From Streptomyces venezuelae (GTDB lineage Bacteria > Actinomycetota > Actinomycetes > Streptomycetales > Streptomycetaceae): a DNA stretch of 64,000 bases. Both the position numbers and the translations under genes were made by a program. The stretch's first letter is position 1, and each line of letters begins with the position of its first letter. A model generated the notes under the pieces. That model worked only from the letters and a program-made list of their open reading frames with translations, was not told where the DNA came from and ran no database searches. This document shows, one piece after another, positions 35,060-43,425 of this stretch. The DNA lies in the NCBI RefSeq assembly GCF_008642335.1, contig NZ_CP029191.1:372001-436000 (forward strand). Reading direction: 5' to 3'.

Positions 35060-36219
35060 GGAGCGACCTCGCGCAGCGTGGCGTCGGTGCGGACCGCGTC
35101 GAACGCCGAACGCAGCACTTCCTGTTCCTGCTCGTCGGGCCCGGCGCCGCGCACATGGACCACGAAGTCCTCGGCGATCTGCTGGTCGCTGCGGCCCTGG
35201 AGCCTCTGGGCGTAGGAGACGTCCGGGTCGTCCGGGGCCCGGTCGGGGGCGAAGACGAGGCTGAGCGTGTGCGGAAAGCGCTCGCAGAGCCTGGCCATCG
35301 GGTCGTCGGGGCGGACCGCGTCGGTGAGGGTGGCCTCGACCCACGCGTCCTCGTGGCGGGCGAGGTCCGGGTCGTCGAGCAGGTCGTCGAGGGTGCCCCG
35401 GATGCGGGCGAGCGCGCGCGGCACCGGGCAGTCGACGCGCTCGGCCCCGATGTGCCCGTCGGGCCCGAGGTCGACGAGCCACATGCTCTTGCGGTGGTCG
35501 GCCTCGGAGAACGAGTACGGCAGGGGCGACCCCGAGTAGCGCACGCGCTCGCCGAGGGTCTGGCTGCCGTGCAGGTGGCCCAGGGCTGCGTAGTCCACGC
35601 CGTCGAAGACTCCCGCGGGTACGGCCGCCACTCCGCCGACGGTGATGTCCCGCTCGCTGTCGCTGGCCTGGCCGCCGCTGACGAAGGCGTGGGCGAGGAC
35701 GACGGAGCGGGTGCCGGGCGCGCGTGCCGCGAGGTCGGCCCGCACCCGCTCCATGGCGGCGCCGATGACCGCCTCGTGCCCGGCCTTGTCCACCGCGAAC
35801 TCGTCCTTCACCAGCGCCGGTTCGAGGTAGGGCAGGCCGTAGAACGCCACGTCTCCGTGGGAGTCGGCGAGGATCACCGGCTCGGCGCAGGCGGCCGGGT
35901 CGGTGCGCAGATGGATGCCCGCGCGGTCGATGAGGCCCGCGCCGACCCCGAGGCGGCGCGCCGAGTCGTGGTTCCCGGAGATCATGACCGTCGGCACGCC
36001 GAGGTCGGCGAGCCGGTGCAGGGCATCGTCGAAGAGCTCGACGGCCGCGAGCGGGGGCACCGCCCTGTCGTACACGTCCCCGGCCACCACGACGGCGTCC
36101 ACGTCGCGCTCGCGCACGGTCGCCAACAGGTGCCCGATGAACGCGGCCTGGGCGTCGAGCATGTTCACGCGGTGGAACGAGCGGCCCAGATGCCAGTCGG
36201 ACGTGTGCAGCAGCCTCAT
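35056..36219 (-). CDS. sbcD: SbcD, nuclease subunit of SbcCD (Mre11-like)
   Basis: 387-aa metallophosphoesterase nuclease. The dimanganese motifs are all there: LHTSDWHLGR, VVAGDVYDRAVPP, VMISGNHDSARR, VVLAHAFVSGG and LGHLHGSQ. The C-terminal part (ADHRKSMWLVDLGPDGH ... ARIRGTLDDLL) is the capping domain that contacts SbcC. The start ATG at MRLLHTSDW is the only sensible one. No promoter is obvious; three 21-bp tandem repeats lie just upstream (36249-36311). Confidence 0.95.
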   Translation of the reverse strand: MRLLHTSDWHLGRSFHRVNMLDAQAAFIGHLLATVRERDVDAVVVAGDVYDRAVPPLAAVELFDDALHRLADLGVPTVMISGNHDSARRLGVGAGLIDRAGIHLRTDPAACAEPVILADSHGDVAFYGLPYLEPALVKDEFAVDKAGHEAVIGAAMERVRADLAARAPGTRSVVLAHAFVSGGQASDSERDITVGGVAAVPAGVFDGVDYAALGHLHGSQTLGERVRYSGSPLPYSFSEADHRKSMWLVDLGPDGHIGAERVDCPVPRALARIRGTLDDLLDDPDLARHEDAWVEATLTDAVRPDDPMARLCERFPHTLSLVFAPDRAPDDPDVSYAQRLQGRSDQQIAEDFVVHVRGAGPDEQEQEVLRSAFDAVRTDATLREVAP

Positions 36220-36248
36220 GATTCCCGAGACTATCGGGCGGGTCGGAC

Positions 36249-36311
36249 ATCACGGGCGGCCACTCCCGCATCACGGGCGACCACGGCCGCATCACGGGCG
36301 ACCCCTGCGGC
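36249..36311. repeat. Three tandem 21-bp repeats upstream of sbcD
   Basis: Three consecutive copies of a 21-bp unit that begins ATCACGGGCG, followed by RCC and a variable end (boundaries 36249, 36270, 36291). The last copy diverges in its second half. They fill the gap between the YigZ stop and the sbcD start. Confidence 0.85.
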
Positions 36312-36333
36312 AACTCCGCCGTGCATCCGGGGG

Positions 36334-36960
36334 TCAGGCATCCCCGTACGCCTCTCCCCCGAGCTCCAGCACGGCGCTGCCCGCGGTGGCGTCCGCGAGC
36401 CAGCCGCGGAAGGCGTCCACGTCGGCGTCGGGCAGCCCGATCTCGATCGTGACGGCGTCGCCGTAGCGGACGTCGCGCACCTCGCGGCCCGCCGACCGCA
36501 GATCGTTCTGGACCTTGCCCGCGCGCTGGTGGTCGACCGTGACCGTGGCGAGCCGGAAGCGGCGGCGGGTGACGGTGCCGAGGGCGTCGAGCGCCTCGCC
36601 GACCGATCCTCCGTAGGCGCGGATGAGTCCACCGGCGCCGAGCTTGACCCCTCCGTAGTAGCGGGTCACGACGGCGGCGACGTAGCGCATGTCGCGGCGC
36701 ATCAGCATCTGCAGCATGGGGACGCCCGCGGTCCCGCCGGGCTCGCCGTCGTCGCTCGCCTTCTGTACGGAGGCGTCGGCCCCGATGACGTACGCGAAGC
36801 AGTTGTGGCTGGCGGTCGGGTGCTCCTTGCGGATGCGCGCGACGAATTCCTGGGCCTCCCGCTCGGTGGCCGCGGGTGCCAGGGCGCACAGGAAGCGCGA
36901 GCGGTTGATCTCGGTCTCGTGCACGCCCTCGCGGGCCACTGTGCGGTACTCGTCCTGCAT
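36334..36960 (-). CDS. YigZ/IMPACT-family protein
   Basis: 208 aa. The N-terminal UPF0029 (IMPACT) domain has EINRSRFLCALAPAATEREAQEFV, HNCFAYVIG, SDDGEPGGTAGVPMLQMLMR and VVTRYYGGVKLGAGGLIRAY, the standard signature; a C-terminal RNase PH/EF-G-like domain (DUF1949) follows (TVTVDHQRAGKVQNDLRSAGREV). Bacterial members are implicated in translation or stress but remain poorly defined. TACGCT lies six bases before the ATG, suggesting a leaderless transcript. It is divergent from the phosphopantetheinyl transferase gene. Confidence 0.92.
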   Translation of the reverse strand: MQDEYRTVAREGVHETEINRSRFLCALAPAATEREAQEFVARIRKEHPTASHNCFAYVIGADASVQKASDDGEPGGTAGVPMLQMLMRRDMRYVAAVVTRYYGGVKLGAGGLIRAYGGSVGEALDALGTVTRRRFRLATVTVDHQRAGKVQNDLRSAGREVRDVRYGDAVTIEIGLPDADVDAFRGWLADATAGSAVLELGGEAYGDA

Positions 36961-36966
36961 CACGCC

Positions 36967-36972
36967 AGCGTA
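36967..36972 (-). promoter_or_regulatory. -10 element of the YigZ gene, leaderless spacing
   Basis: On the minus strand TACGCT is six bases from the ATG at 36960; no ribosome site is present between them. Confidence 0.4.
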
Positions 36973-37068
36973 TGCGCTCGCCGGGAGCCCGCCGCACCGG
37001 GAGGGCGGCCGGGTGGCGTAGGCCACAGACCGCACTCGCGTGCGGGTCACCCGGTACCGTGATCCCCC

Positions 37069-37773
37069 GTGACGTCACCTTCGATACCCGCGCGCCAAGT
37101 CCCGGATCCGGCGGGTCCCTTGGCCACTCTGCTCGCCGGCGTGCCCGTCGCCGTGGTCGAGACCCATGACGACCCGGCCGACGCCGTCCTCTTCCCGGAG
37201 GAGGAGACCGTGGTCGCGAACGCGGTGGACAAGCGGCGCAAGGAGTTCACCACCGTGCGGCACTGCGCCCGCACCGCGCTGGCCCGCATCGGCGTGCCGG
37301 CCGCGCCGATCCTGCCGGGACACCGCGGCGCCCCCGGCTGGCCGGAGGGGGTCGTCGGCAGCATGACGCACTGCGCCGGGTACCGCGCGGCGGTCGTGGC
37401 GCGCGCGGGCGAGGTGACGTCCGTCGGCATCGACGCCGAGCCGGGCGAGCCGCTGCGCGACCCCGACGTCCTGAACCTGGTCGCCGACGAGACGGAGCGT
37501 GCCGTGCTGGCCTCGCTCGGCTCGCGGCACCCGGCCACTCCGTGGGACAGGCTGCTGTTCAGCGCGAAGGAGTCCGTCTACAAGACGTGGTTTCCGCTGA
37601 CCGGGCGCTGGCTCGGCTTCGAGGACGCGCGGGTGGAGCTCGCCCCGGACGGCACGTTCACCGCACGGCTGCTGGTCGAGGGGCCCGTGGTGGCGGGCGT
37701 CGAGCTGAAGGGGTTCACCGGGCGGTGGACCGTGCGGGACGGGATCGCCGCCACGGCCATCGTGCTGCGCTGA
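37069..37773 (+). CDS. 4'-phosphopantetheinyl transferase (Sfp/EntD type, Svp-like)
   Basis: 234 aa. Transfers phosphopantetheine from CoA to serine of carrier-protein domains in PKS, NRPS and related systems. Mg-binding motif GIDAEP (Asp122, Glu124) and FSAKESVYKTW (Lys167, Glu168, Lys172) are the family signatures, with GVVGSMTHCAGYRAA before them. The overall pattern (FPEEETVVANAVDKRRKEFTTVRHCAR) is close to Svp of Streptomyces verticillus, a broad-range enzyme for antibiotic synthases. The start is GTG, eight bases after a TACCGT -10. It stands away from any biosynthetic cluster here, so it may serve the whole genome. The 3' end including the stop is duplicated just downstream (see repeat). 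Confidence 0.92.
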   Translation: MTSPSIPARQVPDPAGPLATLLAGVPVAVVETHDDPADAVLFPEEETVVANAVDKRRKEFTTVRHCARTALARIGVPAAPILPGHRGAPGWPEGVVGSMTHCAGYRAAVVARAGEVTSVGIDAEPGEPLRDPDVLNLVADETERAVLASLGSRHPATPWDRLLFSAKESVYKTWFPLTGRWLGFEDARVELAPDGTFTARLLVEGPVVAGVELKGFTGRWTVRDGIAATAIVLR

Positions 37774-37836
37774 GGTCCGGAGAATCGTGTTGCGCCGACG
37801 TCCGGCGAATCGTGCTGCGCTGACGTCCGGCGACCG
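37762..37836. repeat. Three tandem 25-bp repeats that include the PPTase stop codon
   Basis: Units start at 37762, 37787 and 37812 with GTGYTGCGCYGASGTCCGG and differ at a few bases. The first carries the last codons and TGA of the phosphopantetheinyl transferase gene; the third repeats that ending almost exactly. They fill the space before the convergent amidohydrolase stop. Confidence 0.85.
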
Positions 37837-37838
37837 GA

Positions 37839-39488
37839 TCAGATGACCTCCGGCGACCGTCCCTCGTCGCGGTCCCTGTACGTGGGCCGGCCCGCCAGCC
37901 ACGTGCCGAGCACGCGCGCGTGGCGGATCTCCATCAGGTCGGCCGCGCGCGGGTCGGCGGAGAGCAGGACCAGGTCGGCGGGGGCGCCCGGGGCCAGGGC
38001 GAGGCGGTCGTCGGCGCCCGCCTGGTGGGCGACGCCGGACGTGGCGGCCGTCAGCGCCTGGTCGACGGTGAGCCGCTGGTGCGGAAGCCAGCCTCCGGCG
38101 GGCTCGCCCGTGAACGTACGCCTGGTGACGGCGACTTGGATGCCCTCCAGCGGTATGTGCGAGCTGACCGGCCAGTCGCTGCCGAAGGAGATCCGTACGC
38201 CGCGCCGCGCCAGCTCCCCCATCGGGTACTGCAGCGCGGCCCGCTCCGCGCCGATGCGCGGGATGGACAGCTCGGTCTGGAGCGGGTCCGGCTGCGCCCA
38301 CAGGGGCTCGAAGTTGGCTATGACGCCGAGCTCGGCGAAGCGCGGCAGGTCGGCGGGGTCGACGATCTGGACGTGGGTGATCACCGGGCGCCGGTCCCAG
38401 GCCGGGTTGGCGGCGATCGCGGACTCGACGGCGTCCAGCGCCGCGCGTACCCCGGCGTCCCCGATGGCGTGGATGTGCGTCTGGAAGCCGTCGGCGTCGA
38501 AGGCCCGCACGGCCTCGGCGAGGGCGCTCGGCTCCCACACCGGCATGCCGCAGCTGTGCGGGGCGTCCAGGTAGGGGGCGAGCATGGCGGCGGTGCCGCC
38601 CTCGACGACGCCGTCGCTGAAGTACTTCACCGTCCGCGCGGTCAGCAGTTCCCCGCCCTCGGCCGCCACGCGCGTGCGGGTCGCCGCGAACGGTGCGCGC
38701 TGCGCGCGCCAGCGGTCGGGGTCGGCGCGCTGGGCCAGGTCGACGCGGAGGGCGAGGGCCCCGCGCCGGACGGCGGCGAGGTAGGCGTCGGCCATCTCCG
38801 GTTCCACCCAGGCGTCCTGGACCCAGGTGATGCCCGCGCGCGCGTACGCGTGCCCGGCGCGCCGGATCGCCTCCACGAGCTCGTCCTCGTCCCGCGCGGG
38901 CACCTGGTCGAGCACGAGGTCGCAGGCGTGCCATTCGCGCAGGGTGCCGAGCGGGGTGCCGTCCGGGCGGCGCACGATCCAGCCGAGCCGCGGCTCCGGA
39001 GTCGCCTCCGTGACCCCTGCCCTGCGCAGCGCCTCCGTGTTGCACCACACGGTGTGGTAGTCGTGGGCTCGCAGGACGACGGGCCGGTCGGACACCGCGG
39101 CGTCCAGCCAGCGGGCGTCGAACTCGCCGTCGGGCGCGAGCGCCGGGTCGTAGGAGGCGCCGACGATCCACTGCGCCTCCGGGTGCCGCCGCGCCCACCG
39201 GCCGACCTCGGCGACGATCGCGTCGACGGAGTCCAGCTCCTTGATCTGCGGCCCGAAACTCTCCAGGCCGCCGAAGAGCGGGTGGGCGTGCCCGTCTCCG
39301 AAGGCCGCCATCAGCAGTCCGTCGCCCATGTCGACGACTTCGTCGGCCGTGCGGGCGAGGGCGCGGGCCTCGTCGCCGAGCGCGAGGACGCGGCCGTCGC
39401 GGACGGCGAGGGCGGAGGCGGTGGTGGCGGCTGTGGTGTCGCCTCCGGTGCGGACCGCGCCGAGGAAGACGAGAGTCGCTTCCGTCAT
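37839..39488 (-). CDS. Amidohydrolase family 3 protein (YtcJ-like)
   Basis: 549-aa metal-dependent hydrolase. The HxH metal motif is in FGDGHAHPLFGG; VVLRAHDYHTVWCNTEAL, the metal Lys/Glu region around TARTVKYFSDGVVEGGTAAM, HIHAIGDAGVRAALD, VITHVQIVD and SFGSDWPVSSHIPLEG (catalytic Asp) follow the YtcJ pattern. Relatives act on N-substituted formamides and similar amides, but substrates are mostly unknown. The gene begins 45 bases after the APC permease stop on the same strand, so the pair may import and hydrolyse one amide- or amine-containing compound. Confidence 0.88.
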   Translation of the reverse strand: MTEATLVFLGAVRTGGDTTAATTASALAVRDGRVLALGDEARALARTADEVVDMGDGLLMAAFGDGHAHPLFGGLESFGPQIKELDSVDAIVAEVGRWARRHPEAQWIVGASYDPALAPDGEFDARWLDAAVSDRPVVLRAHDYHTVWCNTEALRRAGVTEATPEPRLGWIVRRPDGTPLGTLREWHACDLVLDQVPARDEDELVEAIRRAGHAYARAGITWVQDAWVEPEMADAYLAAVRRGALALRVDLAQRADPDRWRAQRAPFAATRTRVAAEGGELLTARTVKYFSDGVVEGGTAAMLAPYLDAPHSCGMPVWEPSALAEAVRAFDADGFQTHIHAIGDAGVRAALDAVESAIAANPAWDRRPVITHVQIVDPADLPRFAELGVIANFEPLWAQPDPLQTELSIPRIGAERAALQYPMGELARRGVRISFGSDWPVSSHIPLEGIQVAVTRRTFTGEPAGGWLPHQRLTVDQALTAATSGVAHQAGADDRLALAPGAPADLVLLSADPRAADLMEIRHARVLGTWLAGRPTYRDRDEGRSPEVI

Positions 39489-39510
39489 GATGTGGCTGTC
39501 TCCTTGGGCT

Positions 39511-39549
39511 CGTTCAGTCGCGTTCAGGCGCGTTCAGGCGCGTTCCGCG
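39511..39549. repeat. Tandem 10-bp repeats at the end of the APC permease gene
   Basis: CGTTCAGTCG, CGTTCAGGCG twice, then CGTTCCGCG. The repeat covers the last codons of the permease gene; on the gene strand each unit contains TGA, so the stop codon has been multiplied. Confidence 0.8.
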
Positions 39550-41006
39550 TCCACCGTCGTCAGCCGCTCGTACGCCGCCGGCGTCCGCCGCCTCAGCCGC
39601 AGCGCCACCCCCGCCCCCACCACGAACATCACCGGCAGCGGAGCGATCAGCGCCACGTTGACGCTTCTGGACGCCCCGGTGAGCAGGTCGAGGTCGGCGC
39701 AGACGAGGACGATCATGACGGCGAGCCCCGCGCAGGCCAGCAGCGGCGCGGCGACCACGCGCCAGGGCGGCACGCCGCGCCGGTCGCGGCGGAAGAACCC
39801 GTACACCGCGAGCGCCGCGAGTGCCTGGAGCAGCATCACGCCGAGGATGCCGGTGCCGCTGCTCCACAAGAAGGTGACCGTGTACGGATCGGCTCCGCCG
39901 AGCACCGTCACGACGATGACGGCGAGCGCGACGGCCGACTGCGTGAGCACCGCGACGGCGGGCGCCCGCGTCTTCGGCGACACCGTGCCGAGCCGGGCGG
40001 GCAGCAGACCTTCCCTGCCCAGGGCGTAGAAGTAGCGGGCGGCGCCGTTGTGGAAGGCCAGCGTGGCGGCGAAGGCGCTGGTGATGATCAGCACGTGCAT
40101 GGAGTCCGCGGCCCAGGCACCGGCGAACCGTTCGGTGGCGGAGAACACCATGTCGGCGCCGCCGTCCCCGGAGGCGACGGACCGGGCGCGGTCGGATCCG
40201 TACGCGTTGATGATCATCCAGACGGTGAAGGTGTAGAAGAGGGCGAGGAACGCCACCGCCACGTAGGTGGCACGGGGCACCGTCCGCTCGGGCCGCCGCG
40301 CCTCCTCCGCGTAGATCGCCGTCGCCTCGAAGCCGATGAACGCGCCTATGGTCAGGACGAACATGCCGCCGACGCCCGGCTCCCCGAGGCCGGCGGGCGA
40401 GAGCGTGCCGTAGTCGAGTCCCCGCGGGCCCCCGCCGTGCGCGAGAACGCCCGCTTCGAAGACGAGGAGCACGAGGACTTCCAGGACGAGCGCGACACCG
40501 AGGATCTTGGCGCTGAGCGTGACCCGGAGGTAGCCGAGCACGCCGATGGCGACGAGACCCGCCGTCGCCCAGATCCACCAGGCCACGCGGACACCGGTGA
40601 GGTCCTCGAAACCGGATTCGGTGAACCAGCCGAAGGCGGCGAGCAGTCCGACCTCGATGGCGTTGTAGGCGACGAGGGCGACGTACGCGGACCCGGCTCC
40701 CATCGGCCGCCCGAGCCCCCGTCCGATGTACGCGTAGAACGCGCCGGCGTTGCGCACGAACCGGCTCATGGCCGTGAACCCGGCGGCGAAGACGACGAGG
40801 AGCAGTCCGGAGAGGAGGTAGCCGAGCGGCGCCGCGTCGCCCGCCATGCCGATGGCGATGGGGGCCACGCCCGCCATCACGGTGAGCGGGGCGGCGGCCG
40901 CCACGACGAAGAACACGAGGTCGCCGGTGCCGATGGCGCCGCCGCTGAGGCGGTCGGCGCCGCCGGGCGCGGAGGAGACGGGTCTGGAGGAGGTGGGTGC
41001 GGTCAC
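39534..41006 (-). CDS. APC-superfamily amino acid/amine permease, GTG start
   Basis: 490-aa polytopic membrane protein with about 12 hydrophobic segments (e.g. GDLVFFVVAAAAPLTVMAG, YLLSGLLLVVFAAGFTAMS, WIWATAGLVAIGVLGYL, VLALVLEVLVLLVF, MFVLTIGAFIGFEATAIYAEEAR, VAFLALFYTFTVWMIIN). The GFEATAIYAEEARRPERTVPRATYVA loop and FVRNAGAFYAYIGRGLG are typical of the APC family. The GTG has GGGAG upstream. It forms a likely operon with the amidohydrolase. Substrate unknown; an amino acid or polyamine is likely. Confidence 0.9.
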   Translation of the reverse strand: MTAPTSSRPVSSAPGGADRLSGGAIGTGDLVFFVVAAAAPLTVMAGVAPIAIGMAGDAAPLGYLLSGLLLVVFAAGFTAMSRFVRNAGAFYAYIGRGLGRPMGAGSAYVALVAYNAIEVGLLAAFGWFTESGFEDLTGVRVAWWIWATAGLVAIGVLGYLRVTLSAKILGVALVLEVLVLLVFEAGVLAHGGGPRGLDYGTLSPAGLGEPGVGGMFVLTIGAFIGFEATAIYAEEARRPERTVPRATYVAVAFLALFYTFTVWMIINAYGSDRARSVASGDGGADMVFSATERFAGAWAADSMHVLIITSAFAATLAFHNGAARYFYALGREGLLPARLGTVSPKTRAPAVAVLTQSAVALAVIVVTVLGGADPYTVTFLWSSGTGILGVMLLQALAALAVYGFFRRDRRGVPPWRVVAAPLLACAGLAVMIVLVCADLDLLTGASRSVNVALIAPLPVMFVVGAGVALRLRRRTPAAYERLTTVDAERA

Positions 41007-41112
41007 GCGCGTACTCCCAAAACGAAACCCTTCGGTCCAGGGCTGCCAGGACCGTACTGTGCGGGGGAATCATCTGGGAAGAGGGCACCGGGTGAGGCAG
41101 TGGTGGGGCAGG

Positions 41113-41799
41113 TCAGCGGCCCCCGTCGGCCCCGCTCTCGCGCTCCGCGAGCGTCGTCCAGAACATCTCCTCGTAGTGCGCGATGAGCCGGCCGAACCGC
41201 AGATGGGCCGTCGTGACACGGTCCCGGTCGATGCCCGCCCGTACCGCGGCGAGTGCCTGCCGGTCGAGGTCCGGGGCGGGCTCCGCGAACAGGTCGAAGA
41301 ACCCGCACGCCTCGTCGTCGAAGCCGTAGTGGTCGCGCAGTCCGCGGGCGACCGTGGCGCAGGACTGGCCCCAGGCTGCGAAGTTGGCGGTGAGCGCGAG
41401 GACGACGTCGGCGGGTTCGCCGTTCAGGGCGAGCCAGGCGACGTACGCCGGGTACGCCTGACAGCCGGGGTGCGGTTCGTACGTCGCCGCCTCGGACCTG
41501 CTCACCCCGCACGCTTCGAACAGCGGGTCGAGCCGCTCCCTCGCGAGGCTCTCCCCGTCGGCGAGGGTCTCGAAGAAGGCGGCCGATTCCAGGTCCTTCG
41601 ACTCGGCGGCCCGCCGGGCCAGATGCTGGAACGAATGCCGGTCCGAGGGGATCACGTGCCGCTGCTCCAGCGCCAGCAGCGCGATGGTCCGCAGCTCCGC
41701 CCGGCCGTCGGCGACGCGCGGCACGACCGGGTTCCTGTCCGGGTCGGGGGCGAGGCGGGCAGCCGTGGTCCGCAGGAGTTCTTGTGCCGTCGGAGTCAT
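41113..41799 (-). CDS. TenA/heme-oxygenase-fold protein
   Basis: 228-aa all-helical protein. ALLALEQRHVIPSDRHSFQHLARRAAES, AFFETLADGESLARERLDPLFEACGV, YVAWLALNGEPADVVLALTANFAAWGQSCATVARGLRDHYGFDDEACGFFDLFAEP and the C-terminal LRFGRLIAHYEEMFW match the TenA (aminopyrimidine aminohydrolase/thiaminase II) pattern. The active-site cysteine of true TenA is not certain; Cys in GQSCATV is a candidate. The ATG follows AAGG at eight bases; a GTG nine bases upstream is possible. Its promoter shares a BlaI-like palindrome with the divergent terB, which is odd for a thiamin-salvage gene. Other roles remain possible. Confidence 0.7.
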   Translation of the reverse strand: MTPTAQELLRTTAARLAPDPDRNPVVPRVADGRAELRTIALLALEQRHVIPSDRHSFQHLARRAAESKDLESAAFFETLADGESLARERLDPLFEACGVSRSEAATYEPHPGCQAYPAYVAWLALNGEPADVVLALTANFAAWGQSCATVARGLRDHYGFDDEACGFFDLFAEPAPDLDRQALAAVRAGIDRDRVTTAHLRFGRLIAHYEEMFWTTLAERESGADGGR

Positions 41800-41843
41800 C
41801 ACGCTCACCTTCCGCTGGGCGGGAACTTCTCGGTCCGACTGCT

Positions 41844-41867
41844 AGTTTCTACTCTGCTGTAGAAACT
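41844..41867. promoter_or_regulatory. BlaI-like operator between the TenA-like gene and terB
   Basis: AGTTTCTAC-TCTGCT-GTAGAAACT is a perfect 9-bp inverted repeat with a 6-base centre. Its core, TCTAC-N6-GTAGA, is the same as the palindrome between blaI and terD at 43898. It overlaps possible -10 sequences (TACTCT on the plus strand), as a repressor site would. Confidence 0.7.
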
Positions 41868-41949
41868 GGCGGGGACCCGGACCTGCGCGCAGCGTACCGG
41901 GGACTTGTCCAACACCCCTGATACATCGATACGTTTATGGAGTTTCCCC

Positions 41950-42405
41950 ATGGCTCTGTGGGACCGCGTCAAGGAATCCGCATCGACGATGCAGACCCAG
42001 CTGATGGCGAAGAAGAACGACCTGAAGAGCGGAGCCTTCCGCGACGCGAGCATGGCGATGTGCGCACTGGTGGCGGCGGCCGACGGCACCGTCGACCCGT
42101 CCGAGCGCCAGCGTGTCGCGCAGTTGATCGGCACGAACGAAGTGCTGCAGAACTTCCCCGCGGACGACCTGCGCCGCCGCTTCGACGAGTACGTGGACAA
42201 GCTGACCGCCGACTTCGCGTTCGGCAAGGTGAGCGTGCTCCAGGAGGTCGCCAAGGCGAAGAAGAAGCCGGCCGAGGCCCGCGCGGTGATCCAGATCGGC
42301 ATCGTCATCGGCGGCGCCGACGGCGACTTCGACAAGGACGAGCAGGCCGTCGTGCGCGAGGCGTGCTTCGCGCTGGAGCTGCCGCCGCACGAGTTCGACC
42401 TCTAG
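41950..42405 (+). CDS. TerB-family tellurite resistance protein
   Basis: 151-aa all-helical acidic protein. ALWDRVKESASTMQTQLMAKKNDLKSG, MAMCALVAAADGTVDPSERQRVAQLIGTNEVL, FDEYVDKLTADFAFG and GIVIGGADGDFDKDEQAVVREACFALELPPHEFDL are characteristic of TerB, with acidic residues (D-G-T-V-D, D-G-D-F-D) that may bind metal. GGAG lies seven bases before the ATG; the open frame back to 41905 is not needed. TerB acts with TerC/TerD proteins in stress responses to tellurite, phage or metals. A perfect BlaI-like palindrome precedes it, and a bidirectional hairpin ends it. Confidence 0.9.
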   Translation: MALWDRVKESASTMQTQLMAKKNDLKSGAFRDASMAMCALVAAADGTVDPSERQRVAQLIGTNEVLQNFPADDLRRRFDEYVDKLTADFAFGKVSVLQEVAKAKKKPAEARAVIQIGIVIGGADGDFDKDEQAVVREACFALELPPHEFDL

Positions 42406-42415
42406 TCGTTCCCGA

Positions 42416-42439
42416 GGGCCGCCCCCACCGGGGCGGTCC
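42416..42439. terminator. Bidirectional terminator between terB and the M56 peptidase gene
   Basis: GGGCCGCCCC / GGGGCGGTCC pair over 10 bp (one G-U) with a CACC loop, between two convergent genes. Confidence 0.7.
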
Positions 42440-42453
42440 ACCGCGACCGGCCG

Positions 42454-43386
42454 TCAGAGCGGCGTGGCCGCCCGCAGGATCAGGACCATCGTGACCGCTG
42501 CGTTCGCCGACGACATCGCGGACACGGCGGTGCCGAACGCGGCGGACCACAGGGCGAGCCCGACCCCCGTGAACACGGACGGCCGGGTGGCGGCGGCCGG
42601 AGCCGGGGCGAGGAGCGCGGCGACGCGGCGCGGCACGGGACCCGGCGCCGCGAGCCCCGCCAGGGTCGGCGCGGGCGTGCTCCGCGAGACCAGCGCGGCC
42701 TTGCCGATGGCGCGGGCGACGACCCGCCGGTCCCGCACCGCGCGGGCCGCCGCCTCGTCGGCCCAGCGCTCGGCGGCGAAGGCGACGGAGGTGCGCAGCG
42801 GCCGCAGGAACGGGTTGGCGCGGGCGGCGAGCTGCGTGACGAGCAGATGCCGGTGATGCCGCGCCGACAGATGCGCCCGCTCGTGGGCGAACAGCGCGCG
42901 GCGCTCGGGGGCGGCGAGCCGGGACAGCATCCCGGTGGTGACGACGACACGGCCGCCGCGGCGCGAGGGCAGGGCGTAGGCGTACGACGCCTCGTCGGCG
43001 ACGACCGCGACGGAGCCGCCGCGCAGCCCCGCCAGGGCGCGGCGCCCGCGACGGCGCACCCTGGCGTGCCGCCAGAGCGTGCGTACGCAGGCCGCGCACA
43101 CGACGAGCAGTGCGGGGATCGCGGCCTTCCCCGCCACCTCGTCATAGGGGACGGCCGCGCGCACCTCGGGGTCGGACCACCCGTCCGGCAGCGGATTGCC
43201 GGGCAGTTGGGCGGTGCCGACGACCATCAGCAGGGCGAGGCAGAGCGTGCTGCACAGCGCCATCACCCCGGCGACGGCGGTGAGCAGCCGTGTCGCGGTG
43301 CGCGGGTGGAGGTGCTGCTCGGCGAGGCGGGCGATCGGCCACGCGGTCAGCGGCAGCACGAGCGGCAGAAAGACGAAGACGCCCAT
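42454..43386 (-). CDS. M56/BlaR1-type membrane metallopeptidase
   Basis: 310-aa membrane protein. Transmembrane segments near residues 4-20, 34-58, 90-101 and 280-305 flank a cytosolic zinc-protease domain with HERAH (HExxH, residues 168-172), LFAHERAHLSARHHRHLL and the third-ligand region FAAERWADEAAARAVRDR. This matches the protease part of BlaR1/MecR1, but there is no extracellular penicillin-binding sensor domain; the C-terminus ends in one last hydrophobic stretch. It follows blaI by 39 bases on the same strand, as usual, and would cleave or inactivate BlaI on an unknown signal. Confidence 0.88.
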   Translation of the reverse strand: MGVFVFLPLVLPLTAWPIARLAEQHLHPRTATRLLTAVAGVMALCSTLCLALLMVVGTAQLPGNPLPDGWSDPEVRAAVPYDEVAGKAAIPALLVVCAACVRTLWRHARVRRRGRRALAGLRGGSVAVVADEASYAYALPSRRGGRVVVTTGMLSRLAAPERRALFAHERAHLSARHHRHLLVTQLAARANPFLRPLRTSVAFAAERWADEAAARAVRDRRVVARAIGKAALVSRSTPAPTLAGLAAPGPVPRRVAALLAPAPAAATRPSVFTGVGLALWSAAFGTAVSAMSSANAAVTMVLILRAATPL

Positions 43387-43425
43387 CGGCGGATACCCCC
43401 CATCAGCGAACGGTCCCCAGGGACG

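Noticed and set aside
31997..35215. 1072-codon rightward frame across sbcC
   Set aside because: Low-complexity Gly/Ala/Arg/Glu translation with no domains; a shadow of sbcC.
36249..36311. Iterons of a replication origin or attachment site
   Set aside because: Only three copies, no AT-rich segment, no replication or integrase gene nearby; simple tandem duplication explains them.
31982..37078. A single 1698-codon leftward frame that would fuse sbcC with upstream sequence
   Set aside because: The upstream part is out of frame with sbcD, which has all its metal motifs, and the SbcC start MRLHRLRITAFGPF is exact. It is not a fusion.
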